Origin: Trichoplusia ni | Lineage: Eukaryota > Arthropoda > Insecta > Lepidoptera > Noctuidae | Assembly: GCF_003590095.1 (NCBI RefSeq) | Contig: NC_039488.1 | Coordinates: 3,658,001-3,722,000 of the forward strand | Direction of reading: 5' to 3' | Length of the DNA stretch: 64,000 bases | In this document: one piece after another, positions 48,329-60,500 of the stretch | Numbering within the stretch: position 1 is the stretch's first letter | How the letters are laid out: each line of letters starts with the position of its first letter | Notes under the pieces: model-generated | Told to the model about the DNA's origin: nothing | Seen by the model: the letters and a program-made list of their open reading frames with translations, nothing else | The model's database searches: none | Translations under genes and position numbers: made by a program

Positions 48329-48359
48329 CAATTTAAATACATAATATGTATTTAAATTG
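48329..48359. repeat. Perfect inverted repeat, 14-bp arms
   Basis: CAATTTAAATACAT (48329-48342), loop AAT, ATGTATTTAAATTG (48346-48359). 'TTGCTATGC' before and 'GCATAGTAA' after give a second, partly matching outer stem. Confidence 0.85.
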
Positions 48360-50656
48360 ATAACCAAAGGTTTGCATAGTAACAGTTGATAATTCACTGT
48401 TTCAAGTATTATTATTCTTCAAGCACGGGATAACTTCATTGAAAGAGTCCCGTCACTTTCCAAAGCGTTAACTTGGAGACAGGTCCAACATGCAACGGCC
48501 TCAGTGAGAACTTTGACCTAACCCTGAATTTCAGAAGAAGAGACTTTTCATTAAATAGTCTTTTAACTGTTTTGACACTAAAGTATGTAGAATTTCAAAA
48601 GATTTTTTTTCAAAAATTTCAATGAAAAAAATATAGAGACATAGTAAAAGACAACACTTTCTTATAACACGGTTCATAATTAAACCTAAATAACAAAATA
48701 TTTAACTATTACTCAAACAGAATAAATATTATAAATTTTATTTGAGTAACATCATAAACCTACCTTTTGAGCTTTCAATACTGAAGCTGAAGTTACACCG
48801 GACTTTATTAGCCTTAAAAATAACATTGTATTATCTCATCATACAATGCACTGAACTTTATTTAACTAATAAACTGGAGGAACAATATAAAATAGTGCTG
48901 TACAGTATGTAGCAGGATCTCATAAAATGTTTAATATGGCCGAATACTAGAACGTCGTTTAGTTTTAATCGACTCATGCTGTGTCACTCACTCTTAAGAG
49001 TAGATTGCGTTAGATAAATTTTGAAGCACGTGTGAGTGCACTCAGTTTTTTCAGTACTTAACTGTTTTTGTAAGGAACGTCAAATTTCATTTTGTTATTT
49101 GACTCGAAGTTTCATTCGCTTGGATGTCAGTTATAGCTGTAACAACCTTACACTTCCTTGGCGAAGGCGGACAAAAGTAGCAAATTCTATATGGCTTAGT
49201 GTGATTGACTGCCATATTTCGAGCTGTAAAGAAACAATACTTCAAACTATTATTAGTTTTCGTCAACTGTCCCTTGACTCTATGTAATCTTTTATGTCAA
49301 GTGAAGAAGCTAGCCATTAATTAATAACGCATCACAAGCTCGACCCTAAACAAAAACAATCATAAAATAATGTCTAAATTTTAATTCACTTTTCGCTATG
49401 TTTAACTTTCTTGAATTTAAAGCATTCAACTGTTTTCATTCCTCTTTTATACAGTAATTAACATTAATTATACGAGACGAAATTAGACAAAGTAAGTAAG
49501 ATACACGTAAAACCACTCAGTGTAATTGGCCTTTCTTAGTAATGTTTGTAAAACTCGGTAACACCAAACTCAAGTATTCGTATGACATTAACAACACAGC
49601 CTAAGTTTTTAAACCTAAAATATAATTAAAGTTAAAGAAAGAGGTGTTAATACTAATTTGAAGATTTGATTAAAAGAATAAACTGATAAACTGGTTTAAT
49701 TTTCAAAAGCTTTTCAGAAGTTAATGCAATTGCCATGTTAACTACATAATTTGGGTTATACATTGGTACAAAAAGAACAACAAATACCTGTTTTAAGGTC
49801 AATTTGTAGTCTAAATCAATTCAGAATCAAGTAAAAAAGAAAACCCGATCTTAAATTTAGGGTTTTCGTGTAGGTACAACAAACGGAAGCGCCCCGTATT
49901 TTGTCTAGTACAGAAAGTATCAGGAAAACATAAAGAGAACTTGTAAATCGATGGCCGAATTGGCGTCGGTCCAGACCTCGCTTACCAATACAGAACATTA
50001 CAAAAATCTGTTGTTGCACCATTTGGCAGGACGGCCGTAGCGAGGGATCACGTACCAACTTTATTTAAAAGATTTTGTATAAACGCCCCTCGAGCTCTGT
50101 GACTATTAATTTAACGACACAAACGCTTAGTGCCTTGGTTATCAGACGTGAGAGAATCGTGGAGTATTAAACAGAGTAAGTTAACTTATTACCAAGCTAC
50201 CAATAGAATGTAATTACTGGAGTCATTCTTACAAATATTATACACGGCAGAGTTCGCGCCGAAAACGGGTATCTTTTGTTTCTAAGTTTGAAAGTTAAAG
50301 ATTAAGTGAGATCTATACGACGGATCTACACTGTAGGTACCTACATGCCCATTTTATAGAATAGTATTTAATTCTGCCCTAACTTAGATACTTTTAAAAC
50401 AAAAAAATCTCACAGTGATAGTAAAGTAGTATTTTGAAATATCAACTAAATATTAAATAAAATAATACTAAATAATTTTATATCGCATTGCAACTTTATG
50501 CAGCATTAGAGCAACGCAAATAAAGTTTAGTATCAACATTAAAACCTCTATCTTCATATCGCATAGCAAACTTTTTTAATACAGCGTTACAGTAACGCAA
50601 CTGACAATAAAAAAGCAATAAAAAGTATCCAGTACCTAAAAAAAAAAGAAAACCGC

Positions 50657-50853
50657 ATGAATAGAATTCACGATGTTCTCACAGAAGCATGCCTACATAA
50701 CCTGCTTCTCGACGAGAACTGTACAAATACAAGTAAAAGTCAAATTACGAGTAGTCTCACGTCAGTTACATTAGTTTACGAGGTCGTAATGTGCCTGCAC
50801 GGAACCTCGTTCCGTTTTACAACTAGCCACTCATTAATTGAACGTAACCTTCT
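50657..50853 (+). CDS. Candidate exon, 65 codons from ATG to a splice donor
   Basis: ATG in a fair context (AACCGCATGA) opens MNRIHDVLTEACLHNLLLDE and continues to SHSLIERNL, ending at the donor CCTTCT|GTAAGT whose TAA is the first stop. Codon use is more balanced than in neighbouring A+T-rich DNA. The product is unknown. Confidence 0.18.
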
Positions 50854-51491
50854 GTAAGTAGAAACTAGGACACCTGATGATTAATGAATTTTTACGTAGA
50901 GTTATATTGTTATAGAAATTTTGTATCTGTACTATGTGCCTATTGAAGTTGCTTAGATTTGTTTGTAATACTTTTTTTGTGCAGAGTTATTAAGGAATTG
51001 GATAATTTTGCTATCGTAAGTACTCCCAATACAAACCGATCGTTCTGCAATTAAGCTTCTCAAAATTGCGCTGTCCTTCCTTTATTTCTTTGATGTTCTG
51101 GGTGGAGACATTGTGAACTTTACAAAATCTCTTTATTTTTCACGTGTAATCACTTTGTGTGTGTAAAATGATAACAAAAATTATACAGACCAGTAACACG
51201 TTTGTTATTTGTGATAGCCATGCAAATATTTGTACAGAAAAAAGAAAAACAATTTTCTTTAAACTTAAAATCCTTAGTAGCGTCTTAGGTATTAATATTA
51301 ACGATAGCAAAACTTTTTTGAACCATAATAGAGGTAGAGAAAATACAAAATTAATAATTATAATGAACAACATTTCCATGAAATCACGTGCAAGAACCCT
51401 CGCATCAAGAGGGTACAAAGGCTATTACATCGCAAAATCCGCTGCAGACGTTGCAATAAGCGCTAAGTACTAAATTCCCAGTCTGGAGGCC

Positions 51492-51554
51492 TGGGGCTAA
51501 TGGTGCGTAGGGAAATTGCATAACTTATAGCAATTTTCCCCTACTTTAGCCCCA
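51492..51554 (+). ncRNA. Hairpin of about 63 nt, possible small-RNA precursor or miniature fold-back element
   Basis: TGGGGCTAA (51492-51500) pairs with TTAGCCCCA (51546-51554), and GTAGGGAAATTGC pairs with GCAATTTTCCCCTAC apart from two single-base bulges. The loop is ATAACTTATA, and one internal asymmetry of 6 versus 1 nt is present. The length and imperfect stem are in the pre-miRNA range, but the arms match no insect miRNA that I can recall. Function is unproven. Confidence 0.25.
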
Positions 51555-51769
51555 TCGAAGTAACGCATCATTTGGCCAACTCATCGCGTCGTTACGTTCT
51601 AAGGCAATTATGAAAGTGGCCAGTCACAGCCTCCGACCTGCAATAAATAATTGATGATACGAGAAAAACGTTATATTTTTTAGCTTTCGGGATAAAAAGA
51701 TTTGTGTTGTAGTTTTATTAAATTGTTGGCCTCTTTGGTTTGAGTGAACGTGATTTTATTATAAGTTAG

Positions 51770-51875
51770 GTTTTTAGGGGTTCCTTGCGAAAGGCTAAAA
51801 ATGGAAACCTTATTACTGAGGATCTGCTTTCTATCCGTCTGTCATCAGGCAGTAGATTGTGAGTCTTTACGCGGA
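51770..51875 (-). repeat. Copy of the 'cagcctggtgacagac' repeat, minus strand
   Basis: On the minus strand 'CTGCCTGATGACAGACGGAT' is followed by 'TCAGTAATAAGGTTTCC'. The 'GGTTCCTTGC' at the plus-strand left edge is the equivalent of the family end. Confidence 0.5.
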
Positions 51876-52304
51876 TGATGTATTCCTGTAGCCGATATAA
51901 TGCAAATAGCAAAACATTATAGTATCGAGTAAAATATATTTGCCACCCAAACGGTTTGTTTATTTTCAGACTATTTATACGATACCTTAGAAATAATACA
52001 TCTACTTCATTGGTCGACGACTGTAATTCAACTTCAATATTAACTTAAGAATGAAACTAAATTAATGAAATGCATAAACAGTAACTTTTAATTACACGTC
52101 ATTAAGACAAAATCTCTCATAAAATAAAGATCGTTTAAGACTAGCATTTAAAGAAAATCTATCTTGATACGCGCAAATTTTTTATGGACCGTTTAGTAAC
52201 TTTTGATGGTCAATCAGCTTTCATTAATAGTGAAACTGTATTCAAGGCTGTATAAACTGAAGTCAATGGTGCCTCCTACTTTAAATGTAAAACGAATCTC
52301 CGTG

Positions 52305-52425
52305 TGGAAAAGAGATGTCGCTATACCCCTCGTAGCGTGCCGTCTCTTTTCCACAGCAACAGAAATTATTTCTTCCTTTAAGGGGTTATGGGAGGCTGCC
52401 AGGTGTCAGGGTTGTAAATAATTAA
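52305..52425 (+). repeat. Repeat with 'gtctcttttccacagcaac' block
   Basis: 'GAGATGTCGCTATACCCC' followed by 'CCGTCTCTTTTCCACAGCAA' shares order and bases with 55836-55895, where a 'TCTCTTTTCCCCAACAAC' block follows a fold-back. A shorter related piece is near 14700. Confidence 0.35.
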
Positions 52426-54129
52426 CGATTACAGTGCATACAAAGTGCTCTTTACAAAACTATGTGACAATGTTACGAATTTACTATTGTAATCTAGTGA
52501 TGTTACATTGTTTTCATTAAACAGTTTCCTGACAAGATTTTTTAATAAAATATTGAGCTGAAGGTATTTGCTTATAAAGCTTTGTACAATTAATCATTCA
52601 TGCTAGCTCCTATGTCATAAAATCAATAGCAAAATAATAAAAATATATTTTTACATTATTTGCATGTGAATATTATTATTTATACCTACGCAATAACAGG
52701 CGAAATCACTTACGACTTTTTAAAAAGTGATGGGACATAGTTTTATCGAAAAGTCGCTTTTGCTTTTCAAAATGTCAAAAAAAAACAAAATAAAGAATTA
52801 AATTGCTCTTAATTAAAGAATCAATCTTGAAAAACTATTCCTTTTTACGATTAACATACAGTTTTTGTATTCACAAAGAGTTATCTATAAGAATTAAATA
52901 AACACGCTGCCAGTCGGCGTAGACAAAAAAATGCAACACTTATACACAAAATTTCTCCTAACTGAATCCTAAACTATCAAACAACTCAGCTTTTTGCGGT
53001 ACAAAAGCCTCCCCTAAGTTGCGCCACAACGGACCTCTGCCAATCCAAAACAATATTACACAAGAATTCGATATTCGTAATCATCGAAAAACAATCTGTC
53101 ACATCCCTAGCACCTACGTATTTATCGTTACAGCAACTAGCTGCGCAACGTACAATAAAATGCACGTAATTTGTGCGCGAACTCGCAAACACGATTCCAT
53201 TGTCGTTCATTTTGTGCACCAGGTGTCGCTGCACGTGAACAAGCCCTCAATTTCGACTAAACCGAAATGGGATATCGATATTATGTACCTTCATTGCTGT
53301 GGGGCATAACGTTCGTTCGAATTTCATTACTCTATAATTTGTATTGAATAATTGGCAATGGCAATCAAAGTACTTTTCTTTAATAACTAATCATGTAGAG
53401 AAATTGCGAAGCGATTGGGTTCGCGATATTTTACTTTTAACGTAAATATAACAAAATTCAACTTTTAACTTTAAAAAATCGATGCGATCGACCAACAGGT
53501 TTATTGTAATAAAAACAAAGGCAAAAGTCGGCAAAACACGTTTATTCTAAAGTCACAAAGCTTTGTTATCGTCTCAAATGCACTGCTATGTATCGGCGCA
53601 ACGTTATTCATATGTTTTTCATAATCTCCACGATCTACATCGGCCTTTATTGTTGACAAAACATAACACAGTTGTACAAATTAGTCGCTAGTGAGAACCT
53701 ATCACTACGCGCTATAGTAATATTACTTATAGCAGTTGTGGAACAAGGACGCTGCGACGCCTTATAGAGCGCTGTCTCACTTCCTCGCTTCTGTGACTAG
53801 TATAATACAACTTTAAGAGGTGGTTGGTACGCAATAAGGCTTTGTTCATTACGTTTATAGTTGAGCACAGTCGGCGAGTGAGTGCCCGGCTTAAGTCCGA
53901 TTTGGGGCAAATACGAACTCAACTGAACAAAACTAAACTGTTTGCAAATAAGTGTTATGTTCTCCGAACTAGCTTCGTTCCTTGAAATATGTAGGAGTTG
54001 TTTCATTACTGTGATTTAAAGGGTTTAATCGAATGTTATAGATTTAAATAATAAAACCTTTTAAAGGGTTTCGTTTTACAGACTGAACAAACTGGCGACG
54101 CTGAGACGCACGAATAGAATGACGAAAAT

Positions 54130-54215
54130 AAATCGGATGGGTGACCAATCAGCGGACCTTCAAATTTGTTCGTCACCCACCAACGTATGGCCGTAACAAC
54201 CGTTACTTAACAAAA
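54130..54215 (+). repeat. Interspersed 'tggtcacccatc' repeat with internal inverted repeat
   Basis: 'GATGGGTGACCAATC' and 'TCGTCACCCACCAACG' form an imperfect fold-back, followed by 'CCGTTACTTAAC'. It belongs to the family seen at 6808 and 62088. Confidence 0.4.
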
Positions 54216-54224
54216 TTTCAACTG

Positions 54225-54290
54225 TCTAGGTGTTACGGTTCATGAGATACAGCCCGGTGAGGAGGGGCAAACAGTTTGGACTAAAAGCTT
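54225..54290 (+). repeat. Fragment of the 'cagcctggtgacagac' repeat
   Basis: 'TGTTACGGTTCATGAGATAC' followed by 'AGCCCGGTGAGGAGGGGC' fits the family. It lies just before a strong splice donor at 54317. Confidence 0.5.
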
Positions 54291-54453
54291 AAACTATTTA
54301 TATTTATTAATATGAAGGTAAGTTGGAAGTACGCTAAAATTATATTATATATCACAATAATAAAACACACTCAAAAATGTTTTAAAATCCTTTCAACTAT
54401 CGAAAGATTTAACTTAAAAAATCTATTTAACTTTTACTTTGTTTAGTCAACAG

Positions 54454-54667
54454 TTTCCTCCCAAAGCAATCGAAAGAATAGTGCTTACACATCTCATATT
54501 TAAGAACTACAGTTCAATTGAACACGAGAAGTTGATTTGCAATCATTGTATATCACTATTAAAGTCAATAGTAAAGCCAGTGGGCGCAGATTCTGTTGAA
54601 CACGAATTAAACTTATTTCGACCGGTCGGCCTCGAAATACGATCGACCATCAAAACGCATACTGTGA
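54454..54667 (+). CDS. Candidate coding exon, 214 nt, preceded by a plausible 137-bp intron
   Basis: A perfect donor (ATGAAG|GTAAGT at 54317), a TTTAAC branch-like site and a pyrimidine-rich acceptor (GTTTAGTCAACAG|TTT) define a compact intron at 54317-54453. The exon then has 71 open codons (FPPKAIERIVLTHLIF ... ICNHCISLLKS ... LFRPVGLEI) and ends with a donor GTGA|GTAAGA. The upstream frame could begin ATG AAG right before the intron, giving a start MK|FPPK. The 3' end lies within the left arm of a perfect palindrome (54645-54699). The family is not recognised. Confidence 0.33.
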
Positions 54668-54699
54668 GTAAGATACTCACAGTATGCGTTTTGATGGTC
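54645..54699. repeat. Perfect inverted repeat, 26-bp arms, 3-nt loop
   Basis: The left arm (54645-54670) runs GACCATCAAAACGCATACTG plus TGAGTA, the loop is AGA, and the right arm (54674-54699) is its exact reverse complement. Twenty-six of twenty-six pairs match. The arm contains a consensus splice donor (GTGA|GTAAGA), which therefore sits in the stem. Confidence 0.97.
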
Positions 54700-55739
54700 C
54701 TTTGAAAATGGCGACCTTTGAAAATGTAAAAAAAAAATACATCGTCAGTAAAAGTTTCACACCGCACAACTTTTACACGCTTGGAAATAGATTATCTTTA
54801 ATACAAAACAAAACAAATTAAATTGGAATCGGTCTATCTGTTCGGAAGCTATGATGCCACAGATAGTAGAACAGATACATCAAACTTTTAACTCTCCTCT
54901 TTCGTTGGTAAAAATGGCTTTTGCGAAATTACCTTTCTATCGCTATCCTGATCGCATTTTACATTTGCATAAGAAAAAAGAAGCATTAGTTTAGTACGTG
55001 AGTAACAGAATAAGCGCCAGTGTTTCACGCGAGGCGGATAATATTTGCTTCTATGGCAGACCGCGCTCTAGACCGGTGTGCGAACATTAATCCTGTGATC
55101 TATGACTAACACCACCACCAAAATGTATGCCGTATACCGTATACTGCATACATTTCGGTATAAACAACGATAATATACGGATATCTACGTAATTATTCGG
55201 TGTCATGAAATCTAAATTACTCCGAATTCGACATTATTTATTGTTCGTTCTGTATTTTCATTACGAGGTTTTTTTAAATAACATGACTTCCTAATTACCG
55301 TTTCATTGTGGGCTGGCATGGGGAGCGGGCGACGCGCTTAGCACTGTAAATCAATCAATTGTGTAGGGTAACTACGTAATTTATCATTTAGGTGTAATTA
55401 ATTGGATTAAAATTTGCATGACTAATGATTAACGACTACAAATTAACCATATTTAATTAAATTGGAAAGGATTTAATTCATAATGCATAAATAGTTTAAA
55501 TTAGATTAGAAATATTTCAACACAAATTAACTTTAATTAAAACTGACCAATAAAATGGAACAAATAAATTAAAATTTTCTAAAGTCATGGGGCAGTCTAG
55601 ACATAAAATGGAAGGTAATGAAAATACGAAAGGCTTTACTCGTTAAAGTTTATTTAGGACTAATCAGGGAGTATACGAGGTTTGATTTAATTAAACTCTA
55701 TCACACGGTACGCTATCAGCTAGTTACAAATAACGACCT

Positions 55740-55920
55740 ACTTTGCAATGCCCTTTGATTTTATGCGATGACCCATTGTTCCCCGGGGCCTGAAGCCTAC
55801 CACCAACCCATTACGCAAGACTGAAGAGATCGTGAAAGGGAGACGCTGCTCTACGTTATGTAGAGCTCTATCTCTTTTCCCCAACAACTGTAGTACAGGT
55901 TTGAGGGATCTTGGTAGGCC
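55740..55920 (+). repeat. Repeat with 'tctcttttccccaacaac' block and fold-back
   Basis: 'GCTCTACGTTATGTAGAGC' at about 55850 is a small inverted repeat directly before the conserved 'TCTCTTTTCCCCAACAAC'. 'TAGTACAGGTTTGAGGGATC' follows. The layout matches 52305-52425. Confidence 0.35.
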
Positions 55921-57461
55921 CCCTAGATAAATTTGCCGCAAGCTTCCCCATACATATTCGAGATTTATATTCGTTCATCAACTCCATCAACCCTTTAAGA
56001 GATAAGTACCAATTTACTTGCAACCACATTACGTAGTTTGCATATACTTTCAACCCAGTAGCCTAGATATAATTTTAAATAAAATACTGCTGCCGAGGTG
56101 TTTATTTTAAAATAACGCGGAAACTTCCAACTTTTCTTTATAAAAGAGAGTGCTTTGTGAATTATTTATGTTTGGTTAATCAATGGGTATACTTTGTAGA
56201 TCATTATGCTTGAGTATTTGATCTGTTGGTGTTTCACATTAAGAAAAGTCATAATTACTGTAGAGAAATAAATACTTATTATCCTTTATACCTTCACATA
56301 ATTGGATTATTAGATTAGGATCTGTTCAAATGATTAGGTACACTATAGGTACATTTATTGGTATACGTATTATTTTATTTTTGTTGTATTGTACAAATAC
56401 TTAAAATATTTTATTAAAACTAAAAACCAACGTTTCCTCCTAAAGCATATGATATTTGCACCAAATATTATTCGAGTTTCAAAATATTGTAGCAAAAAAC
56501 CTACAACAATAAGAATGATTAATGATTGTTGTGTCCCATCCAACAACGGCATGACATATGAAATTTTATGAATATTTATCACACGATATTTCATTAAAAA
56601 TATCTCAATAAATTTCAAAATGGATATCATTCATGAAACTATTAAAAACTGAAGAGGAATGAAGATTAAATATCTGTTGGCTTTACTGGGAATACTTGGT
56701 AGGATAAGTAATTAAAAAATAAAAAGGAACCATTTACTCGTGCACTATAGAAGTGTTTCTGAGTAAAGCCCGGAAGGAGCTTAAGACTCGAGTTCTTCGC
56801 TCGTCTAAAAGGAACTTACGGACCGTCGTTCTCCGTGAAAAACTCTCATCAAAACCTGTTTAAAAATGTATATTTTCCACCAAAACACCCAACTAAACCG
56901 AATTTGTGCCCGCACATACCTCGCGGGAGAAAATTCACGATGTATAGAGGATCACGACCGCCCCCGACCACAGCCGAGCGCTCCAATAAAGAGCATCTCG
57001 TCGTTCTCAACAGCAATTTAATCAGCTTTGTTCTTTATAAATAAGCTACGGTATTCGCCCGACCCAGCCAGGCTATTAAGCTTTGTTTTTTACTTTTTTT
57101 CGTCCCCAGCCGAAATGTATAAACTTGGCCTTATTAAGACAATACACGGTAATGACAAATCTAAACATGTTTGTATTGTGTACAGATTAATCAAATCAGA
57201 TCAAAGCAAAAAGTCTTAATTTTCTCTTTATCATCAGAAGTATAGTTAGGTACATAGTAAAAGTGTTGTAGATAAAACTTGTGTCACAATATTAAACAAT
57301 ACTCATGTATCTTAGTTTAAATAAATATTAAATCAAGAATTAGAGACCTCGAGTGTATCCTTCAAATACTCGGCCAATCCTCAGTTGGCGAGCCAACGTG
57401 GATATATTTGACAAAATAATCAATCCGAAGTTTGACAGACGGAGCCAGGAAAAGCACGTAC

Positions 57462-57533
57462 CTCTCGAACGGCTTCGTTATCTCGTTCGAGCGAACTGCA
57501 CTGCCACCCCCGAAGCGGCACCCTGCATACCAT
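57462..57533 (-). CDS. Candidate first exon in a CpG-rich block
   Basis: On the minus strand ATG in good context (GTCCATGG) reads MVCRVPLRGWQCSSLERDNE then AVRE and ends at a near-perfect donor (CGAGAG|GTACGT). The block 57430-57560 is the most G+C/CpG-rich in its surroundings, and all strands and frames are unusually open, so the chosen frame is uncertain. It could equally be a promoter or leader. Confidence 0.18.
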
Positions 57534-60500
57534 GGACGTGTGCCCGACGTGGAAATACAAATGAATAGACGAGACTTCATACATACACACAAAATATACC
57601 GACTTGAACATATTTACTCTTACTTGTATGACAATATAGCCATTGAAACTGAATTTTTTTTGATACCTAAATCTTGGCAAGTTTTCAGTGCATAATTCCG
57701 GATTGATAATGTTAGAAAATAAAATCAATTTTCATATTCACAAAAGAATCTCTCGGAATAGTAACGCTTATGGAAAGTATCCTTTGGCGCAATAATAGCG
57801 AAGGCCTCAAAGGCACGTCTGCTCATTTCTATGTGCATGATCCGTTGAATATCAGGACGTATTCGATGCAGCACCTGTTCGCCCGACAACTCGCTAACTT
57901 TGCTTCACAAGTTTGCTTAAAGTATTACGAAATTTGAAGCGGCTGCCCGCGTTGCCAACTTGTCCCACATTATGTTTGTAAACCTGATCGAATTGACGGT
58001 CTACTAAACTTTCCACCTCGTTATTATCACTTTTAAATATTAAATTCCATATTTCGAACGGACAATAGAAATAGGTAGTAAAATTCAAAGTTGACCTGCT
58101 CGTGGCTATAGTAAGGAAACTTGTTCTCCGCGGTGACTTTTGAAACTATCGGATAGAACCTATTTCACTAGGGGGTCCTTTATAACTTCCAATGTTGAAA
58201 GTTGTTGTAGAATTTCCTTCTTTCCAGACTTATTTTGAGTGGTCACTTTGCACACACTAAAAAATCCTTGTTTATATTGATATTTTTTATTTTTCAACTT
58301 TTAAGTTATATTACTCTATATTTCGTTTACCAAGACTTGTTAAAATTATAATTCTTTAAAATCTTGTAAAACAATTATTTTCAGTCTTCGATTAACTATA
58401 AAAGCCTCTCATAAATAAATAAAATCCAGTCAAAAAGCTGAACTCCTGCTTAATATTACGAAAACATTTTATTGCAATAAAATAATTCTGAAAGCAAAAT
58501 CCCGGGAGTTCACAAGATTACAAGCATTTTTGCATCTCTAAAGTTTTCAAGGAATACTTACTTCATAGCGCTATTTGAACCGCTTTTTATCTTATATTTA
58601 AGATGGCAGCTTATCCAAGAACCACATACCTATTTCATCTATTTTCCTAGATATTTAGACGGCAGATATGAACGAAAAGCGAAAGAAAAATTGTAAGAGC
58701 ATTTACGTATATTTATTACACATATATTAACATCAATTAACTTTATGTTGATATACAACCTATTTAACTGCATACGTTAACGATTTGATTGTGCTTGTGG
58801 TACGCGACAACCAATTTAAAATAACAAGGCACACAAAATGCATAGGCATAATAAAATAGCAACTACGTGTCATCGGCTTTTGCGAGCTAATCGCGGCGGG
58901 AACGCTTGATTGCATGCACCGTATTTTCTTTTTTAGACGCGTTCAAACTGGCTTCATTGAACAAAGCAACTATCGCTGAGCTCAGATTATTGAACCAATT
59001 TAATTTAAGCGGAATAAGCTTTTTGATGCAGCTCTAATGAAGAAAGAAACGAAATCTCCCTGATTGGGCGTTACGTGCCCGCTGCAGATGGATATTTGAA
59101 AAGCAATGGAGGGTGCCTTTTAAAAGTGAGGATTTTATCGTAAAATATTCGAAATTTTAAAGGTGATTAAGTGGATTATGAATTGCTCAAATCATTTTTT
59201 TTCAATACTACTTTATAAGAAAATTTGTTATAAAAGATAATTTTAGAAAGAAGTTTAGAACCTGCACATTTTAAACCTTAGAATATAATTAGTGTATACT
59301 TAATTTACAAGAAATCTATGGGAAAGGCCTTTTTTCGGCTTTGCTGTGCTGTAAAAAAACTACTAAAATTTCCGGCTAAACGATCTAATAAAGAGTTCAT
59401 TACACTTAATTGTTCTTCAATATAAACTTTCCTAGCAATTACTTTCTCTTGTATTATATTTGATTATAAAAATGAATATGAATAAGCTATCACGTTTCCA
59501 GTGTCTCTTGCATGTAAATTCAGTAGACGATTCCGTTCGAAACGAAATTCACCCGCCGAAGTGAATGAACGAATTATTCGACTGATGTTTTATTTATTAT
59601 TTTGACCGAAATAACGAGATCTTCAGTAAATGTGAAAGTTATCATTCGTATAATTGGAACATTATTCGAATACAAAGTTTTGTATCGTATGCTTGTTTAG
59701 GAACTTCAAACCCTCGTCATGTTTTGTATCAAATTCGTATTTGGAGTTCGAAAAGTATTGTTATCCGAATAGCCTAAAAATAGGTTTGGAAATAAACTTA
59801 TTTTTGTAGATTTTAGGATTGGAACTGATGCTTTTAGTTTTTACTCGTCTTTTTTATTTTTGTATGTGATATGTAAAAGGTAAATGCAACTTACATTGGT
59901 AACTAGTAAACTTTACATTTAACTCGCCGGTAACAATTTTAGGTACATATTTATTATAAACTCCGAATTAGCAATAATTTTGACTAAATTAAATCCGTAA
60001 AATACAGGGTTAAGTAAAAACAACTTTCCTTTATACGAGATGATAAGAATGTTTCAACAGATTTAAAAAAATCGATTCGAACATTCGAGAAATTAGCTAT
60101 AACCTCACTGTTATACAAATGGCAAAAGTAAAAATTTCCATGTAAATGACGAGCGTACGGTGGGAAGTCTTGTAGCGCCATCTTGTGGCAGTTAACGACG
60201 CATTGACGGGAAAATCGCAACGGTTACTGAACAGAAATCGATGAATAGCGCTTAATGTGGGGACGCTGATCGATACATCCCTTTTCACTAGTTGTAGCCT
60301 TTACAACTTAGAGCGATTGAAGACGTACACTCGTTTGTTCAAACATTTTGCTAACGTTGACAAGATCTGAGGTTGCTTTTGGAAGTAGTATTACTGACGA
60401 ATTATATACGTTGATCATTATCCAGATACGGTTTTTTATTTGGTTTTTTCTTCCGTGAGATTTCATGAAGGAATAGGTTTCATTAAAAGTGTTTAAATGT

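Larger units (their letters stand above)
43130..50656. other. No confident gene (43130-50656) apart from a possible short exon at 45353
   Basis: Largely unrecognised A+T-rich DNA. G+C-richer patches occur at 44215-44335 and 46055-46190 without convincing open frames. One repeat copy lies at 47938 and a palindrome at 48329. Confidence 0.45.

Noticed and set aside
49816..50058. Minus-strand frame with a GTAAGC donor
   Set aside because: No convincing acceptor or start codon, and the translation shows no recognisable pattern.
53019..53309. Overlapping open frames on both strands at 52986-53309
   Set aside because: Neither begins with ATG at the long form, an in-frame stop breaks the obvious acceptor on the plus strand, and no motif is recognised.
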